64,000 bases of DNA from JAGPUQ01 sp963708735 (GCA_963708735.1 CAVPTW010000042.1:186001-250000), one strand, 5' to 3'; shown: positions 1 through 9,568, counted from the stretch's first letter. The notes: a model not told the origin generated them from the letters alone. Program-made: numbers and translations.

Positions 1-666
1 TTCATCAGTGAACTCCGGCGCCGTCGGGTGCTCAGGGTGGTGATCCCCTATTTGGCGGGATGCTGGATACTGCTGCAACTCGGGTCGATCATGTTCCCGG
101 TCCTGGGCGCCAACAATACCGCCTTCTACGTGCTGGGCGGCGTGCTCGTGGCACTGCTTCCCGTAGTGACCGCAATCGCGTGGGTCTACCAGTTGACTCC
201 CCACGGGCTGGTGCGCACACCGCCCTTTGTGGAGCGCCGGGTGCTGAACAACATACCGCCCACCCTGGATCGGCGCGCCTCCCTGAAGCACGCCACCAAA
301 CACTGCACCAGCGGCTGGTCGATCTACGCGCAATCGGGCCCCACGGAAGGGTTGGAGTATTGCATCACCAAACCCATCGTCATCGGTCGCGCCATCGAGT
401 GCGACCTCACCGTGCTGCGCTCCTACATATCCAGAAATCATGCGGAGCTCAAGATCGAGGACGGCGTGCTCTGGGTGCATGATCTCGGCTCATCAAACGG
501 CACCCTGGTCAACGGCGTGCGGGTCAACGGATCTCATCCGCTGAGCCACGGCGACGAGTTGCGCTTCAAGGACGTGGTGTTTCAGGTGCGGGAGGACCGC
601 TCCCAATTCAAGAGCGACGCCATGCTCAACCAGACCATGTTTATCGACAAGCCGGAGATCGGCTGA
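1..666 (+). CDS. FHA-domain membrane protein (5' truncated by window edge)
   Basis: The reading frame is open from base 1 with no upstream stop. The residues before the first GTG (position 28) read FISELRRRR, which resembles the start of a family of membrane-anchored signalling proteins, so the true start is probably just outside the window. Two hydrophobic segments follow (about residues 6-25 and 36-55 counted from the GTG). The C-terminal half is a forkhead-associated domain, with the conserved GR (IGRAIECDL), SxxH (SRNHAEL) and GSxNGT (GSSNGTLVNG) signatures at about residues 115-190. FHA domains bind phosphothreonine, so a role in Ser/Thr-kinase signalling at the inner membrane is inferred. 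No kinase is visible nearby. The N-terminal part is commonly seen fused to nucleotide cyclase or TPR domains, which are absent here. Confidence 0.8.
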   Translation, partial: FISELRRRRVLRVVIPYLAGCWILLQLGSIMFPVLGANNTAFYVLGGVLVALLPVVTAIAWVYQLTPHGLVRTPPFVERRVLNNIPPTLDRRASLKHATKHCTSGWSIYAQSGPTEGLEYCITKPIVIGRAIECDLTVLRSYISRNHAELKIEDGVLWVHDLGSSNGTLVNGVRVNGSHPLSHGDELRFKDVVFQVREDRSQFKSDAMLNQTMFIDKPEIG

Positions 667-953
667 GCGCAAGCACGGATCACCGCACCCGGCCCCTGGC
701 GCCGAAATCCTCGCGACCGCAAAACCTCGCAGCGGTAAATCGCCGCGACACCCATCGAGTCCGGCCAACAAACAAGGGAGTCGGCATCGGCGTCCGGTAT
801 CACGGGCGACTGTTGGTCCGCCTGATCGATGTCAAGCCGGCGATTGAATCTCCGGTTGCGCAGGGTGCTAGACTTGGCTTTGCCATCTTTAACGGTGCTA
901 TCGCCCCACTGGGGCGCGGCCAACGATAAATCCAACCTGCGAGGACCACCACC

Positions 954-2084
954 GTGAAACCCATGATCTCTGCCGATTCCCATATCGTCGAACCGCCCAA
1001 CTGCTATGTCGATTTCATCGACCCCGAATACCGCGCCACCGCACCCCATATCGAAAAGAACAAGCACGGCGTCGATACCTTCGTCATCGAGGGCATGAAG
1101 CACGGCTTGCCCCTTGGCCTGCTGGCCGGAGCCGGCATTCCACCCGATCAGTTGCGGGCCCAGCGCAACGCCAGTTTCGTCGACCTCGCCCGCGGCAGCT
1201 GGGATCCCAAGAGCCGCATCGCGATCCAGGACGAAGAGAACATCTGCGCCGAGATCATCTACGCCTCGGTCGGCATGGTGATGTGCAGCCACCCCGATTT
1301 CGCCTACAAGTCCGCCTGTTTTCAGGCCTACAACCGCTGGCTTCAGACCTTCTGTGCCGGGGCGCCCAAGCGCCTGTTCGGGCTGGCGCAAACGGCGGTG
1401 GCTTCGGTGGACGAAGCGATCGCGGACTTCAGACGCGCCAAGGAGATGGGCATGGTCGGCATGATGATGACCGGCAACCCCCAGCATGAGGATTACGACC
1501 ACCCCGATTACGATGCCCTCTGGGAATGTGCGGTCGATCTCGATCTGCCGATCTGCTTTCACATTCTCACGTCAAGCGATCACGGCGTCGAAACCGCCTT
1601 CAAGGCCGAGCGCGGCCATGCCGCCAATGGCTTCATGAACATCATCCGCGGCGTGCAGAATGTGATGGGCGTGTTTCTCTTCGGCGGCGTGTTCGAGCGC
1701 CATCCCAAGCTCAAGATGGTGGTGGCCGAGGGCGACGCCGGCTGGGTGCCGCACTATATGTACCGCGCCGATCACGCCGCCGAGCGGCTGGGCACCGGGC
1801 TCGAGCGGTTCATCAGCAAAAAGCCCAGCACCTATGTGGCCAACAATATCTGGTTCACCTTCCAGGACGACGCCACCGCCTACCAGACCGAAATCCTGGT
1901 GGGCGACAAGGCGCTGGCGGACAGCGGCCACCTGATCTGGGCCAGCGATTACCCGCACACGGATTCGACCTACCCGCGTTCCCTGGACGTGCTGAATCGC
2001 CAGATGGCGCGCCTGTCGGAAACGCAGCGCAATGCCATCGTGCATGACAACGTCAAGCAACTGTTCAATCTGCCGGTGAACTGA
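954..2084 (+). CDS. amidohydrolase family protein (ACMSD-like TIM barrel)
   Basis: This 376-residue protein belongs to the amidohydrolase-2 superfamily of metal-dependent hydrolases and decarboxylases. The N-terminal metal-binding strand reads SADSHIVEP. A histidine lies on a strand at about residue 202 (ICFHILT). The C-terminal aspartate motif WASDYPHTDSTYP lies at about residue 330. It starts with GTG, preceded by AGGA 10-11 bases upstream; an in-frame ATG three codons later (963) is the alternative. Relatives act on aromatic or acyl carboxylates, but the substrate cannot be told from the sequence. It stands alone, with 287 bp upstream holding no recognisable gene and the divergent TetR locus downstream. 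Confidence 0.85.
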   Translation: MKPMISADSHIVEPPNCYVDFIDPEYRATAPHIEKNKHGVDTFVIEGMKHGLPLGLLAGAGIPPDQLRAQRNASFVDLARGSWDPKSRIAIQDEENICAEIIYASVGMVMCSHPDFAYKSACFQAYNRWLQTFCAGAPKRLFGLAQTAVASVDEAIADFRRAKEMGMVGMMMTGNPQHEDYDHPDYDALWECAVDLDLPICFHILTSSDHGVETAFKAERGHAANGFMNIIRGVQNVMGVFLFGGVFERHPKLKMVVAEGDAGWVPHYMYRADHAAERLGTGLERFISKKPSTYVANNIWFTFQDDATAYQTEILVGDKALADSGHLIWASDYPHTDSTYPRSLDVLNRQMARLSETQRNAIVHDNVKQLFNLPVN

Positions 2085-2120
2085 GGCCGCGACCGACGCA
2101 CCGAAGGGAGATAGGAATTA

Positions 2121-2167
2121 CCTGATTCCGTCCGTGGTTCGACTGGCTCACCACGAACGGAATCAGG
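2121..2167. repeat. intergenic palindromic repeat
   Basis: The arms CCTGATTCCGT and ACGGAATCAGG-type sequence flank a core with CCGTGGTTCGACTGGCTCACCACG-like symmetry, written here in two overlapping arms. Related half-elements with the GAGC-x-GTCGAA core follow at 2179-2234. The same kind of core occurs again at 47493-47601. Elements built round a TTCGACxxGCTCA core are a common class of dispersed palindrome in proteobacterial intergenic DNA. Here it sits between the convergent ends of the amidohydrolase and tetR genes and could fold as a transcript-end hairpin. Confidence 0.65.
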
Positions 2168-2288
2168 TTATCGTTCATTCCGAGTTCCGCTGGTCCTGAG
2201 CTCCGCCAGTCCTGAGCTGGTCGAAGAATCCAGGGATCGAAGAACTTGTTCCGCTCAGCCCCGATCAGGGCCGGTTTGCCGAACAGGG

Positions 2289-2960
2289 TTACTCTGTCCT
2301 TTGCGATGCCGGCCAGGTTCCGACGCCATTGCCGGGCACCGGTTGGTACCGCGCCAAAAACAGCGCCACCGCGCGTTTGACGGTGAGTTCACATTGCACC
2401 GCAGTGGGAACTTCGACCCCCAGCAACGCCTTCAGATGAAGGTCGGAACGCACCAGACTGAGGAATTCCCGGGCCGCTATTTCCGGTTGCATTGCGGGGA
2501 TCACCTCCCAGCCCGCGAGGGCACCCAGATAATCCGCCAGTTGCGTCACCACCTGGCCGGGGCCGCGCTCATAAAAAACCCGCGCCAGATCAGGGAAGTT
2601 GGCGCCCTCCGCCATCACCATGCGATAAAGCGCCAGACTCTGGGGCTGCACCAGCACATCGAGATAGGTCTGTCCGAAGCGCCCGAGCGTCGTGGCCAGG
2701 TCCCCCGCCGTGTCAGCAGCGCTGGGTCGCTGATGCTCGATGGGGGCGGTCATCCGGGCAACGAGCGCGGTGATGATTTCCGCGAACAGGTCGGCCTTGC
2801 AGCCGAAGTGGCGGTAAACGGTGCCCTTGGATCCCCCCGCCCGCTGTACGATACGGTCCACACTCGCGCCGGCGTACCCGAGCTCCATGAATACCTCGGT
2901 GGCGGCCTCGAGAATCGCCGCGCGTCGGGTATCGCCCCGGGTAGGTGCCGGTAACTGCAT
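2289..2960 (-). CDS. TetR family transcriptional regulator
   Basis: This 223-residue protein has an N-terminal TetR helix-turn-helix at about residues 10-55 (AILEAATEVFMELGYAGAS, then GGSKGTVYRHF) and a variable ligand-binding C-terminal domain of the AcrR type. The start is set at the ATG at 2960, which has AGGGA eight bases upstream and begins just before the HTH domain; the longer open frame to 3122 has no such support and runs over the candidate operator. It is divergent from an HlyD-DHA2 efflux pair, the classical arrangement of a local repressor that responds to the pump substrate. Repression of the pump and of itself is inferred. Confidence 0.9.
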   Translation of the reverse strand: MQLPAPTRGDTRRAAILEAATEVFMELGYAGASVDRIVQRAGGSKGTVYRHFGCKADLFAEIITALVARMTAPIEHQRPSAADTAGDLATTLGRFGQTYLDVLVQPQSLALYRMVMAEGANFPDLARVFYERGPGQVVTQLADYLGALAGWEVIPAMQPEIAAREFLSLVRSDLHLKALLGVEVPTAVQCELTVKRAVALFLARYQPVPGNGVGTWPASQRTE

Positions 2961-3081
2961 GGTCTTGTCCCTGTGACGGTGGGCTGGTCCGCATCCATCC
3001 CGTAATTCGCATGACCGCGGTGACAGTGACGGGACAACCGCGATTTGCGCAAAGAGGTTGCGCGAACTCTGCCCCCACTGA

Positions 3082-3100
3082 TACCGTACGGTACAGTACC
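3082..3100. promoter_or_regulatory. candidate TetR operator (overlapping palindromes)
   Basis: TACCGTACGGTA (3082-3093) is a perfect 12-bp palindrome, and it overlaps a second one, GGTACAGTACC (3090-3100). Both lie in the divergent region between the tetR start (2960) and the HlyD start (3189), where a TetR dimer would be expected to bind. The assignment is by position and symmetry only. Confidence 0.5.
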
Positions 3101-3188
3101 ATTCAAACCATAACAACGGCACCCCGGCACTCTACCGCCGGGCGCTTACCGGGCCAGTCCCGCACCACAGCAACAGGTATCGCGGATC

Positions 3189-4259
3189 ATGAAGCGCAGG
3201 TTGATTCTGGCATTACTGGGTATTGCCGCTCTGACGGCGGTCGTCGTGACGGTCAAATACTGGTGGTTCGAGGGCCGCTTCTGGGAGAGCACCAATAACG
3301 CCTACCTGCGCGCCGATATCACCGTCATCAGCTCGCGCGTTGCCGGACCGGTGGCGGATGTCTTTGTGAAGGACAACCAGCACGTCAATGTCGGCGAAAT
3401 ACTCTACTCCCTCGACAAGTCCACCTATACCGCACGCCGCGACCGTGCTCAGGCAATGGTGGCGCAGCGCACCGCCGAGTTGGCCCACCTGCAAACCCAG
3501 CTGACGCACCAGGCGGCCACCATCAATGCGAAGGAGGCCGAGGTGCTTACAGCACGCGCTGAACTCGATCGTGCCAAACAAGACCTGATCCGCGCCGATG
3601 TCCTGCAAACCAAGGGCTTCACCGACCGTCAGCGCTATGACCACGCGCGCACCGATGTCGCCCGCGCCGAGTCCGAACTGAGTCGCACCCAGGCCAACCT
3701 CGCCGCTGAACGTGCCCAGCTCGGCGTGTTGTCGGATCAAGCCGCCGAACTCAAAGCCGCTCAGGAACTGGCGCAAGCCGAGCTGCGTCTCGCGGAAATC
3801 GATCTGTACCTCACCGATGTGCGGGCGCCGACCGCCGGCATCGTCGGCAACAAACAGATCGAGCCGGGTGAATATTCCCAGACTGGCGTGCGCAAACTGG
3901 CCCTGGTGGACCTCGACAATATCTGGGTCAGCGCCAACTTCAAGGAGACCCAGTTGACCAAGATGCTGCCGGGACAAAAAGCCGTCATCGATGTCGACGC
4001 TTTCCCGGACGAACACTTTACGGGCGTTGTGGAGAGTGTGTCGCCCGCCAGCGGCGCGGAGTTCAGTCTGCTGCCGCCCGATAACGCGACCGGTAATTTC
4101 ACCAAGATCGTGCAGCGCGTGCCGGTCAAGATCGTTCTCGATCACAGCAACCCGAAGGTCGTGCAATTGCGGCCCGGCATGTCGGTGATCGCCTATATCG
4201 ACACCCGTAGTGGCCCGGAAACCCCCAAGGAAAGCCTCACACAGGATGACGGTGATTGA
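3189..4259 (+). CDS. HlyD/EmrA family efflux adaptor (membrane fusion protein)
   Basis: This 356-residue periplasmic adaptor has one N-terminal membrane anchor (about residues 5-25). The first lipoyl half follows (NNAYLRADITVISSRVAG then VADVFVKDNQHVNVGE). A long alpha-helical hairpin rich in Ala, Glu and Gln spans about residues 85-200. The second lipoyl half (VRAPTAGIVGNKQIEPGEY) and a beta-barrel domain complete it. The layout is that of EmrA, which links an inner-membrane DHA2 transporter to an outer-membrane TolC channel. Its stop overlaps the proposed TTG start of the transporter gene, so the two are probably translationally coupled. No outer-membrane channel gene is present, so a TolC encoded elsewhere is assumed. 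Confidence 0.92.
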   Translation: MKRRLILALLGIAALTAVVVTVKYWWFEGRFWESTNNAYLRADITVISSRVAGPVADVFVKDNQHVNVGEILYSLDKSTYTARRDRAQAMVAQRTAELAHLQTQLTHQAATINAKEAEVLTARAELDRAKQDLIRADVLQTKGFTDRQRYDHARTDVARAESELSRTQANLAAERAQLGVLSDQAAELKAAQELAQAELRLAEIDLYLTDVRAPTAGIVGNKQIEPGEYSQTGVRKLALVDLDNIWVSANFKETQLTKMLPGQKAVIDVDAFPDEHFTGVVESVSPASGAEFSLLPPDNATGNFTKIVQRVPVKIVLDHSNPKVVQLRPGMSVIAYIDTRSGPETPKESLTQDDGD

Positions 4260-5896
4260 ATGCGGGCGAAGTCCTCCCCCAGACAACCCGCCATCCTGAC
4301 AGTCCCGTGAGCAACACAGCCGGCATGGCGGCAGCGGATACCGCGCGGGAGCAGGTTTCCGTCGGCACCTGGATGACGGTGTTCGGCGGCGTGCTGGGCG
4401 CCTTCATCGCCGTTCTCAATATCCACATCACCAATGCCTCGCTGAAGGATATCCAGGGCGCGCTGGGCGCTACCCTTGAAGAAGGCTCCTTCATCTCGAC
4501 CGCCTATCTGACGGCGGAAATCATGGTGATTCCCATCACTGGCTGGCTTACCCAGGTGTTCGGCCTGCGCCGCTACATCCTCTGGAATACCGCGCTGTTC
4601 ATGTTCTTCACGACGCTCTGCGCGATGGCCTGGAATCTGGAATCCATGCTGGTATTTCGCGCCCTGGCCGGGCTCTCCGGCGGCACGCTGATCCCGCTGT
4701 CCTTCGCGATCATCCTGACTCTGTTGCCCGCCAGCAAGCAGGCGGTCGGGATGGGCATGTTCGCTCTGACCGCCACCCAGGCGCCCACTATCGGCCCAAC
4801 CCTCGGTGGTTATCTGTCGGAAAATTTCGGCTGGCAGACGATTTTTTATCTTCAACTCGTCCCCACCAGCATCATGTTTTTCCTGCTCTGGCGCGGTTTG
4901 CAGCCGGCGCCGGGCAATCGCGCCCTGCTGAAGAAAGGCGACTGGTGGGGCATCGCCACCATGGCGGTCGGACTGGGCGCCCTGGAGATCGTGCTGGAAG
5001 AAGGCGATCGCAAGGACTGGTTCGAATCCGAGTTCATCGCGCGCGGCGCCGTGCTTGCCGGAGTGAGCCTGCTGTTGTTTTTCATCATTGAGCTGACCGG
5101 CAAAAACCCCTTCATCAATCTGCGTCTGATGCTGCGGCGCAATTTCGGGCTCGCCAACATCGTCAACGTGGTGCTGGGGCTCGGACTCTACGGCTCGGTG
5201 TTCATCATGCCGTTGTACCTGACCCAGGTGCACGGTTACAACGCACTCCAGATCGGCCAGGTGATGATGTGGATCGGGCTGCCGCAGCTGGTGATGGTGC
5301 CCATCGTTTTGCGCCTGATGAAAATCGTGGATCTACGCATCCTGCTCGCCATCGGCGCCGGCGTGTTTGGTCTTAGCTGCCTGCTCAACATCCACATGAC
5401 GACCGACTACGCCCACGACAATATTGTCATGCCGCACCTTATTCGCGGCCTCGGCATGCCATTCATCATGATCCCGCTGTCGGTGATCGGCACTGCGGGT
5501 ATTGAACCGGCGCAGGTAGGTTCCGCTTCGGGACTGTTCAACGTGATGCGCAATCTGGGTGGGTCCATCGGCATCGCGCTGCTGGCGACTTTTGTCACCG
5601 TGCGTGAGCACTTCCACTCCAACCATATTCTGGAGTCGGTCTCGCTCTACAACCCTATCACCCAGGAGCGCTTGCAGGCCATGACCGGGTATTTCGCGTC
5701 CCTGGGCGCGGATCCGGAGCTGGCGCAGCAGCAGGCGCTGCTGGCGATCGATGCCCTGGCGCGCCGGCAAAGTCAGGTGATGGCGTTCAACGATGCGTTC
5801 TACGTAATCGGCACCGCCTTCATCATCAGCCTGCTGGTGATCGCCTGCCTCAAGAAAGCACCGGTCGCCGGCGGCCACGCGGCCGCGGCGGATTAG
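4256..5896 (+). CDS. DHA2 family MFS multidrug efflux transporter (EmrB-like)
   Basis: This is a 14-helix drug:H+ antiporter of the DHA2 family, about 520-546 residues depending on the start. The N-terminal helix region reads FGGVLGAFIAVLNIHITNASL, and the motif C-like stretch is ATQAPTIGPTLGGYLSE. The open frame begins at TTG 4256, overlapping the hlyD stop, with AGGA about nine bases upstream. GTG 4307 and ATG 4325 are alternative starts just before the first helix. Together with the upstream adaptor it should form an EmrAB-type tripartite pump for hydrophobic compounds. It ends eight bases from the convergent cardiolipin synthase gene. Confidence 0.92.
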   Translation: MNAGEVLPQTTRHPDSPVSNTAGMAAADTAREQVSVGTWMTVFGGVLGAFIAVLNIHITNASLKDIQGALGATLEEGSFISTAYLTAEIMVIPITGWLTQVFGLRRYILWNTALFMFFTTLCAMAWNLESMLVFRALAGLSGGTLIPLSFAIILTLLPASKQAVGMGMFALTATQAPTIGPTLGGYLSENFGWQTIFYLQLVPTSIMFFLLWRGLQPAPGNRALLKKGDWWGIATMAVGLGALEIVLEEGDRKDWFESEFIARGAVLAGVSLLLFFIIELTGKNPFINLRLMLRRNFGLANIVNVVLGLGLYGSVFIMPLYLTQVHGYNALQIGQVMMWIGLPQLVMVPIVLRLMKIVDLRILLAIGAGVFGLSCLLNIHMTTDYAHDNIVMPHLIRGLGMPFIMIPLSVIGTAGIEPAQVGSASGLFNVMRNLGGSIGIALLATFVTVREHFHSNHILESVSLYNPITQERLQAMTGYFASLGADPELAQQQALLAIDALARRQSQVMAFNDAFYVIGTAFIISLLVIACLKKAPVAGGHAAAAD

Positions 5897-5903
5897 CCGG
5901 CTG

Positions 5904-7334
5904 TCAAAGATACGGCGAAAACAACCAGCACAGCGCATCCCGGGTGCGCACGATGAGCGAGCGCCCCTCCAGCTCGGCGCCAGTGACCGGGCGCGAACCC
6001 GCGACCAGGGTGTCGAACAGGCCGCTCATGTCGGCGCCAAACGCCGGGTCGAACACTTCTACGCCGAGTTCATAATTGAGCCGCAAACTGCGGGGATCGA
6101 TGTTCGCCGATCCCAGCAGTACATAGCTTTCATCCACCACCAGCAGCTTGCCGTGGTTGAACGGCGCGGGCTGATAGAACACGCGCACTTCGCGGTGGAG
6201 CAGCTCCCAGAGCAGGTTGCGGGTTGCCCAGTGCACATAGGGCAAATTGCTCCGCTCCGGCAGCAGTATGGTCACGACAACTCCGCGCAGCGCCGCACTC
6301 TGCAGACCGGCGATCAGCTCCCGCGACGGCAGAAAATAGGGCGTCATGATGCGCACACTGCGGCGCGCGGCGCTGACCGCGGACTGCAACACCAGAGTAA
6401 GTTGATCCAGAGTCTCGTCGGGTCCGTCCGCGATCACCCGGCACAGACTGGCCCCCGTCGGCCCGGTGGTTGTATCGGCCAAAGGTTTCTCTACGTCCGC
6501 GACCGCCGAGAAATTACCGCCCGCCTGCCGCCAGGTATCGGTGAACACCCGCTGCAAGTCGGCGACTACCGGTCCCCACAGCTGAAAATGCAGATCGGCA
6601 ACCGGATGTTTGGTACGGGGCGGGACGAGCAGATGGCGGTCCCCGATATTGATGCCACCGGCAAAAGCCACTGCCCCGTCCACCACCAGCAGCTTGCGAT
6701 GGTTGCGCAGATTGACGGCGAGATTGGGCGGTAATAACCGCAGCGGGTTGAAGCTCTTCACCTCGAGTCCGCCGCGCCGCAGAAGGCGGTGGGCGCCGGG
6801 TGAATACCATTCGCCCATTCCGTCCAGCAGTACGCGCACCCGCACACCACGCTGCCGAGCGGCGACCAGGGCATCCACGAACCGGTGTCCAGTGGCATTG
6901 TTCTCGAAGATATAGGTCGAAAGATCGACACTGACCACTGCGGCAGCAATGGCCTCCAGCATGGCGGGATACACCTGCTCGCCATTGCGGAGCGCGGCGA
7001 TGCGATTGCCCGGGCGCAGCGGCATGCCAGTGATTACGGCCCCGGCGCGTGCCAGATCGGACAGCTCGGACACCGCGATGCAGGAATCGTCGGGGCCGCA
7101 AGGTGCTGCGCCCGCCGCAGGCGACAGGCGACTCCTGCGGCGCGCGCGTGCGCGCACCCGATTGATGCCGAACAGCACATACGCCAGGGGCCCGGCGATG
7201 GGCAGCGCCAGCGCAACCGCCATCCAGCCGAGCGCCGAACGCGAATCGCGTTTGTTCAGCAATGCGTGCCAGGCCGCGCCCAGACCCAGCAGCGTCTGCA
7301 CGACCAGCAACACCCAGCCCCAGCTCAGTGTCAT
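5904..7334 (-). CDS. cls: cardiolipin synthase (phospholipase D family)
   Basis: This 476-residue inner-membrane enzyme condenses two phosphatidylglycerols to cardiolipin and glycerol. It has two N-terminal membrane helices (about residues 5-22 and 36-57). Two HxK(x)4D(x)6G catalytic motifs follow: HRKLLVVDGAVAFAGG (about residue 205) and HGKLLVVDESYVLLGS (about residue 395). Length and domain order match ClsA-type enzymes. The Arg-rich stretch after the second helix is typical of the cytoplasmic linker. It is monocistronic, convergent with the efflux operon and divergent from the flavin oxidoreductase gene. Confidence 0.9.
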   Translation of the reverse strand: MTLSWGWVLLVVQTLLGLGAAWHALLNKRDSRSALGWMAVALALPIAGPLAYVLFGINRVRARARRRSRLSPAAGAAPCGPDDSCIAVSELSDLARAGAVITGMPLRPGNRIAALRNGEQVYPAMLEAIAAAVVSVDLSTYIFENNATGHRFVDALVAARQRGVRVRVLLDGMGEWYSPGAHRLLRRGGLEVKSFNPLRLLPPNLAVNLRNHRKLLVVDGAVAFAGGINIGDRHLLVPPRTKHPVADLHFQLWGPVVADLQRVFTDTWRQAGGNFSAVADVEKPLADTTTGPTGASLCRVIADGPDETLDQLTLVLQSAVSAARRSVRIMTPYFLPSRELIAGLQSAALRGVVVTILLPERSNLPYVHWATRNLLWELLHREVRVFYQPAPFNHGKLLVVDESYVLLGSANIDPRSLRLNYELGVEVFDPAFGADMSGLFDTLVAGSRPVTGAELEGRSLIVRTRDALCWLFSPYL

Positions 7335-7482
7335 CGCAGCGCCCGCGCGTCATTCATGGCGAGACCGGTCCGTTGCATCCGAGATCGGCATTGTAACGGG
7401 CACCCTGGGCCGACCGCCGCGTCCTGAAGTATGATTTCGGGCGTTTTGGCCCGCCGATCCTGTTTTCTGTCGAGGAATTCCG

Positions 7483-9513
7483 ATGACCTTCTCCCATCTG
7501 CTCGCGCCCCTCGACCTGGGGTTCGTCACCCTCAAAAACCGTATCATGATGGGCTCGATGCACTCCGGACTCGAACTTCTCGACCGGCCCTTCGAGCGCC
7601 TGGCAGCCTTCTACGGCGAGCGCGCCCGGGGCGGCGCGGGGCTGATCGTGACCGGCGGTTACGCCCCCAACGAGACCGGCCGCATCGAGGAAGGCGGGCC
7701 CATTTTTCACCGCGCCGACGATGTTCCCTGCCACCGCCTGATCACCGACCGGGTGCATCGCGAGGGTGGCAAAATCCTCCTGCAGATTCTGCACACCGGG
7801 CGCTATGCGAAAGACCCGAGCATCGTCGGGGTTTCCGACATCCGCTCGCGCATCAATCCGCGCGTGCCGCGGGTGCTGTCCGGCGCGGAAATCGTCCAGT
7901 ACATCGAAGACTACGCCAACACCGCCGTGCTGGCGCGCGAAGCCGGCTATGACGGCGTCGAGGTGATGGGCTCGGAAGGCTATCTGATCAACCAGTTCCT
8001 GGCACGGCGCACCAACAACCGCAGCGATGACTGGGGCGGCAGCCATGAAAACCGCATGCGTTTTGCGCTCGAAGTCGTGCGTCGCATCCGCGCGCGGGTG
8101 GGCGCGGATTTCATCCTGATGTACCGCATTTCCTGCATCGATCTGGTGGAGGACGGCGCCACCGGCGCGGAGACCGCCGAACTCGCGCAACACCTGGAAG
8201 CGGCCGGCGTCACCCTGTTCAACACCGGGGTCGGCTGGCACGAAGCGCATATCCCCACCATCGCCTATATGGTGCCGCGTGGCGCCTGGCGCTTCGCGGT
8301 CCGCAACATCACCGACCACGTCAGGGTGCCGGTGGTGGCGTCCAACCGTATCAATACGCCGGAAGTCGCCGAAGACATCATCGCCACCGGCGACGCGCAC
8401 ATGGTATCGCTCGCCCGCGCCATGCTGGCCGATCCCGAATTCGCAGCCAAGGTACAGGCCGGTCGCCCCGACACCATCAACACCTGTATCGGCTGCAACC
8501 AGGCCTGCCTGGACTTCATCTTCAAGGGCAAACCCACCCGCTGCCTGGTCAATCCGCGTGCGGGTCGCGAACTGGATGGCGAGCAAGCACCCCGCCGTAC
8601 CGGGAGTTCACGCAAGGTCGCGGTGGTGGGCGCCGGTCCCGGCGGCCTGTCGGCGGCCGTCTCCGCCGCGCAACTGGGGCATCAGGTCACCCTGTACGAA
8701 GCCAGCGGCGACATCGGCGGCCAGATGAATCTCGCCAAGCGGGTTCCGGACAAGACCGAATTCCATGAACTGATCCGCTACTACCGCACCCGGCTCGCGG
8801 ACCTGGGTGTCGCCGTGCGCCTCAACACCCGGGCGACGCCCGAGACACTGATGGCAGCCGGTTACGACGCGGTCGTGGTCGCCACCGGCATCAGCCCGCG
8901 CACGCCGGATATCGAGGGCATCGACCACCCCATGGTGATCCCCTATGCGGACCTGCTCGCCGGCCGCCGTCAGGCCGGGCCACGGGTCGCGATTCTGGGC
9001 GCGGGCGGCATCGGCTACGACGCCGCCATGCTGCTTCTGCACGGGCACGGCGACAGCGCGCCGGACACCGATACCTTTCTCGCCAAGTGGGGCGTGGACA
9101 CCAGTCTGCGCGCACCCGGCGGCCTGTTGCCGGGCGGACCCAAATTCCCGGCGCCGGCGCATCAGATTACGCTGTTCCAGCGCAAACCCGGCGCCATGGG
9201 CCGCGGTCTCGGCCTGACCAGCGGCTGGGTACTGCGGGCGGAACTGGAAGGCAGTGGTGTGCGCTGCATCCCCGGCGTCAGCTACCGCAAAATCGATGAC
9301 GCAGGACTGCATTACCGCATAGGGGACGAGGATCAGGTGCTCGCGGTGGACAGCGTCATCGTCTGCGCCGGCCAGGAGCCTCTGGATGAGTTGAGCGCCG
9401 CGCTGACGGCTCGCGGTATTCCGGTCCACGCCATAGGGGGCGCCCGCCAGGCGGCGGAACTGGATGCCTTTGCCGCCATCGCTGCCGGCAACGAAGTCGC
9501 TGCAACTCTCTGA
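7483..9513 (+). CDS. NADH:flavin oxidoreductase / 2,4-dienoyl-CoA reductase-like enzyme
   Basis: This 676-residue protein has the FadH architecture. An FMN-binding old-yellow-enzyme TIM barrel (residues 1-345) is followed by a 4Fe-4S cysteine cluster (CIGCNQACL, then a further Cys in TRCLVNP at about residue 355). Two nucleotide-binding folds complete it: VVGAGPGGLSAA for FAD at about residue 383 and ILGAGGIGYDAA for NAD(P)H at about residue 505. FadH reduces 2,4-dienoyl-CoA in unsaturated fatty acid oxidation, but related enzymes act on steroids, bile acids and trimethylamine, so the substrate is open. ATG 7483 has GAGG eight bases upstream. The gene ends in a strong terminator. Confidence 0.85.
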   Translation: MTFSHLLAPLDLGFVTLKNRIMMGSMHSGLELLDRPFERLAAFYGERARGGAGLIVTGGYAPNETGRIEEGGPIFHRADDVPCHRLITDRVHREGGKILLQILHTGRYAKDPSIVGVSDIRSRINPRVPRVLSGAEIVQYIEDYANTAVLAREAGYDGVEVMGSEGYLINQFLARRTNNRSDDWGGSHENRMRFALEVVRRIRARVGADFILMYRISCIDLVEDGATGAETAELAQHLEAAGVTLFNTGVGWHEAHIPTIAYMVPRGAWRFAVRNITDHVRVPVVASNRINTPEVAEDIIATGDAHMVSLARAMLADPEFAAKVQAGRPDTINTCIGCNQACLDFIFKGKPTRCLVNPRAGRELDGEQAPRRTGSSRKVAVVGAGPGGLSAAVSAAQLGHQVTLYEASGDIGGQMNLAKRVPDKTEFHELIRYYRTRLADLGVAVRLNTRATPETLMAAGYDAVVVATGISPRTPDIEGIDHPMVIPYADLLAGRRQAGPRVAILGAGGIGYDAAMLLLHGHGDSAPDTDTFLAKWGVDTSLRAPGGLLPGGPKFPAPAHQITLFQRKPGAMGRGLGLTSGWVLRAELEGSGVRCIPGVSYRKIDDAGLHYRIGDEDQVLAVDSVIVCAGQEPLDELSAALTARGIPVHAIGGARQAAELDAFAAIAAGNEVAATL

Positions 9514-9530
9514 GGAATCCGTCAAACAAG

Positions 9531-9568
9531 GCAATAAAAAACGGGGCCGAAGCCCCGTTTTTTATTGC
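9531..9568. terminator. bidirectional rho-independent terminator
   Basis: A perfect 17-bp inverted repeat with a CGAA tetraloop (arms 9531-9547 and 9552-9568) has a GC core (ACGGGGC/GCCCCGT) flanked by A6 and T6 runs. It can therefore stop transcription both from the flavin oxidoreductase (plus strand) and from pnp (minus strand), which converge on it. Confidence 0.92.
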
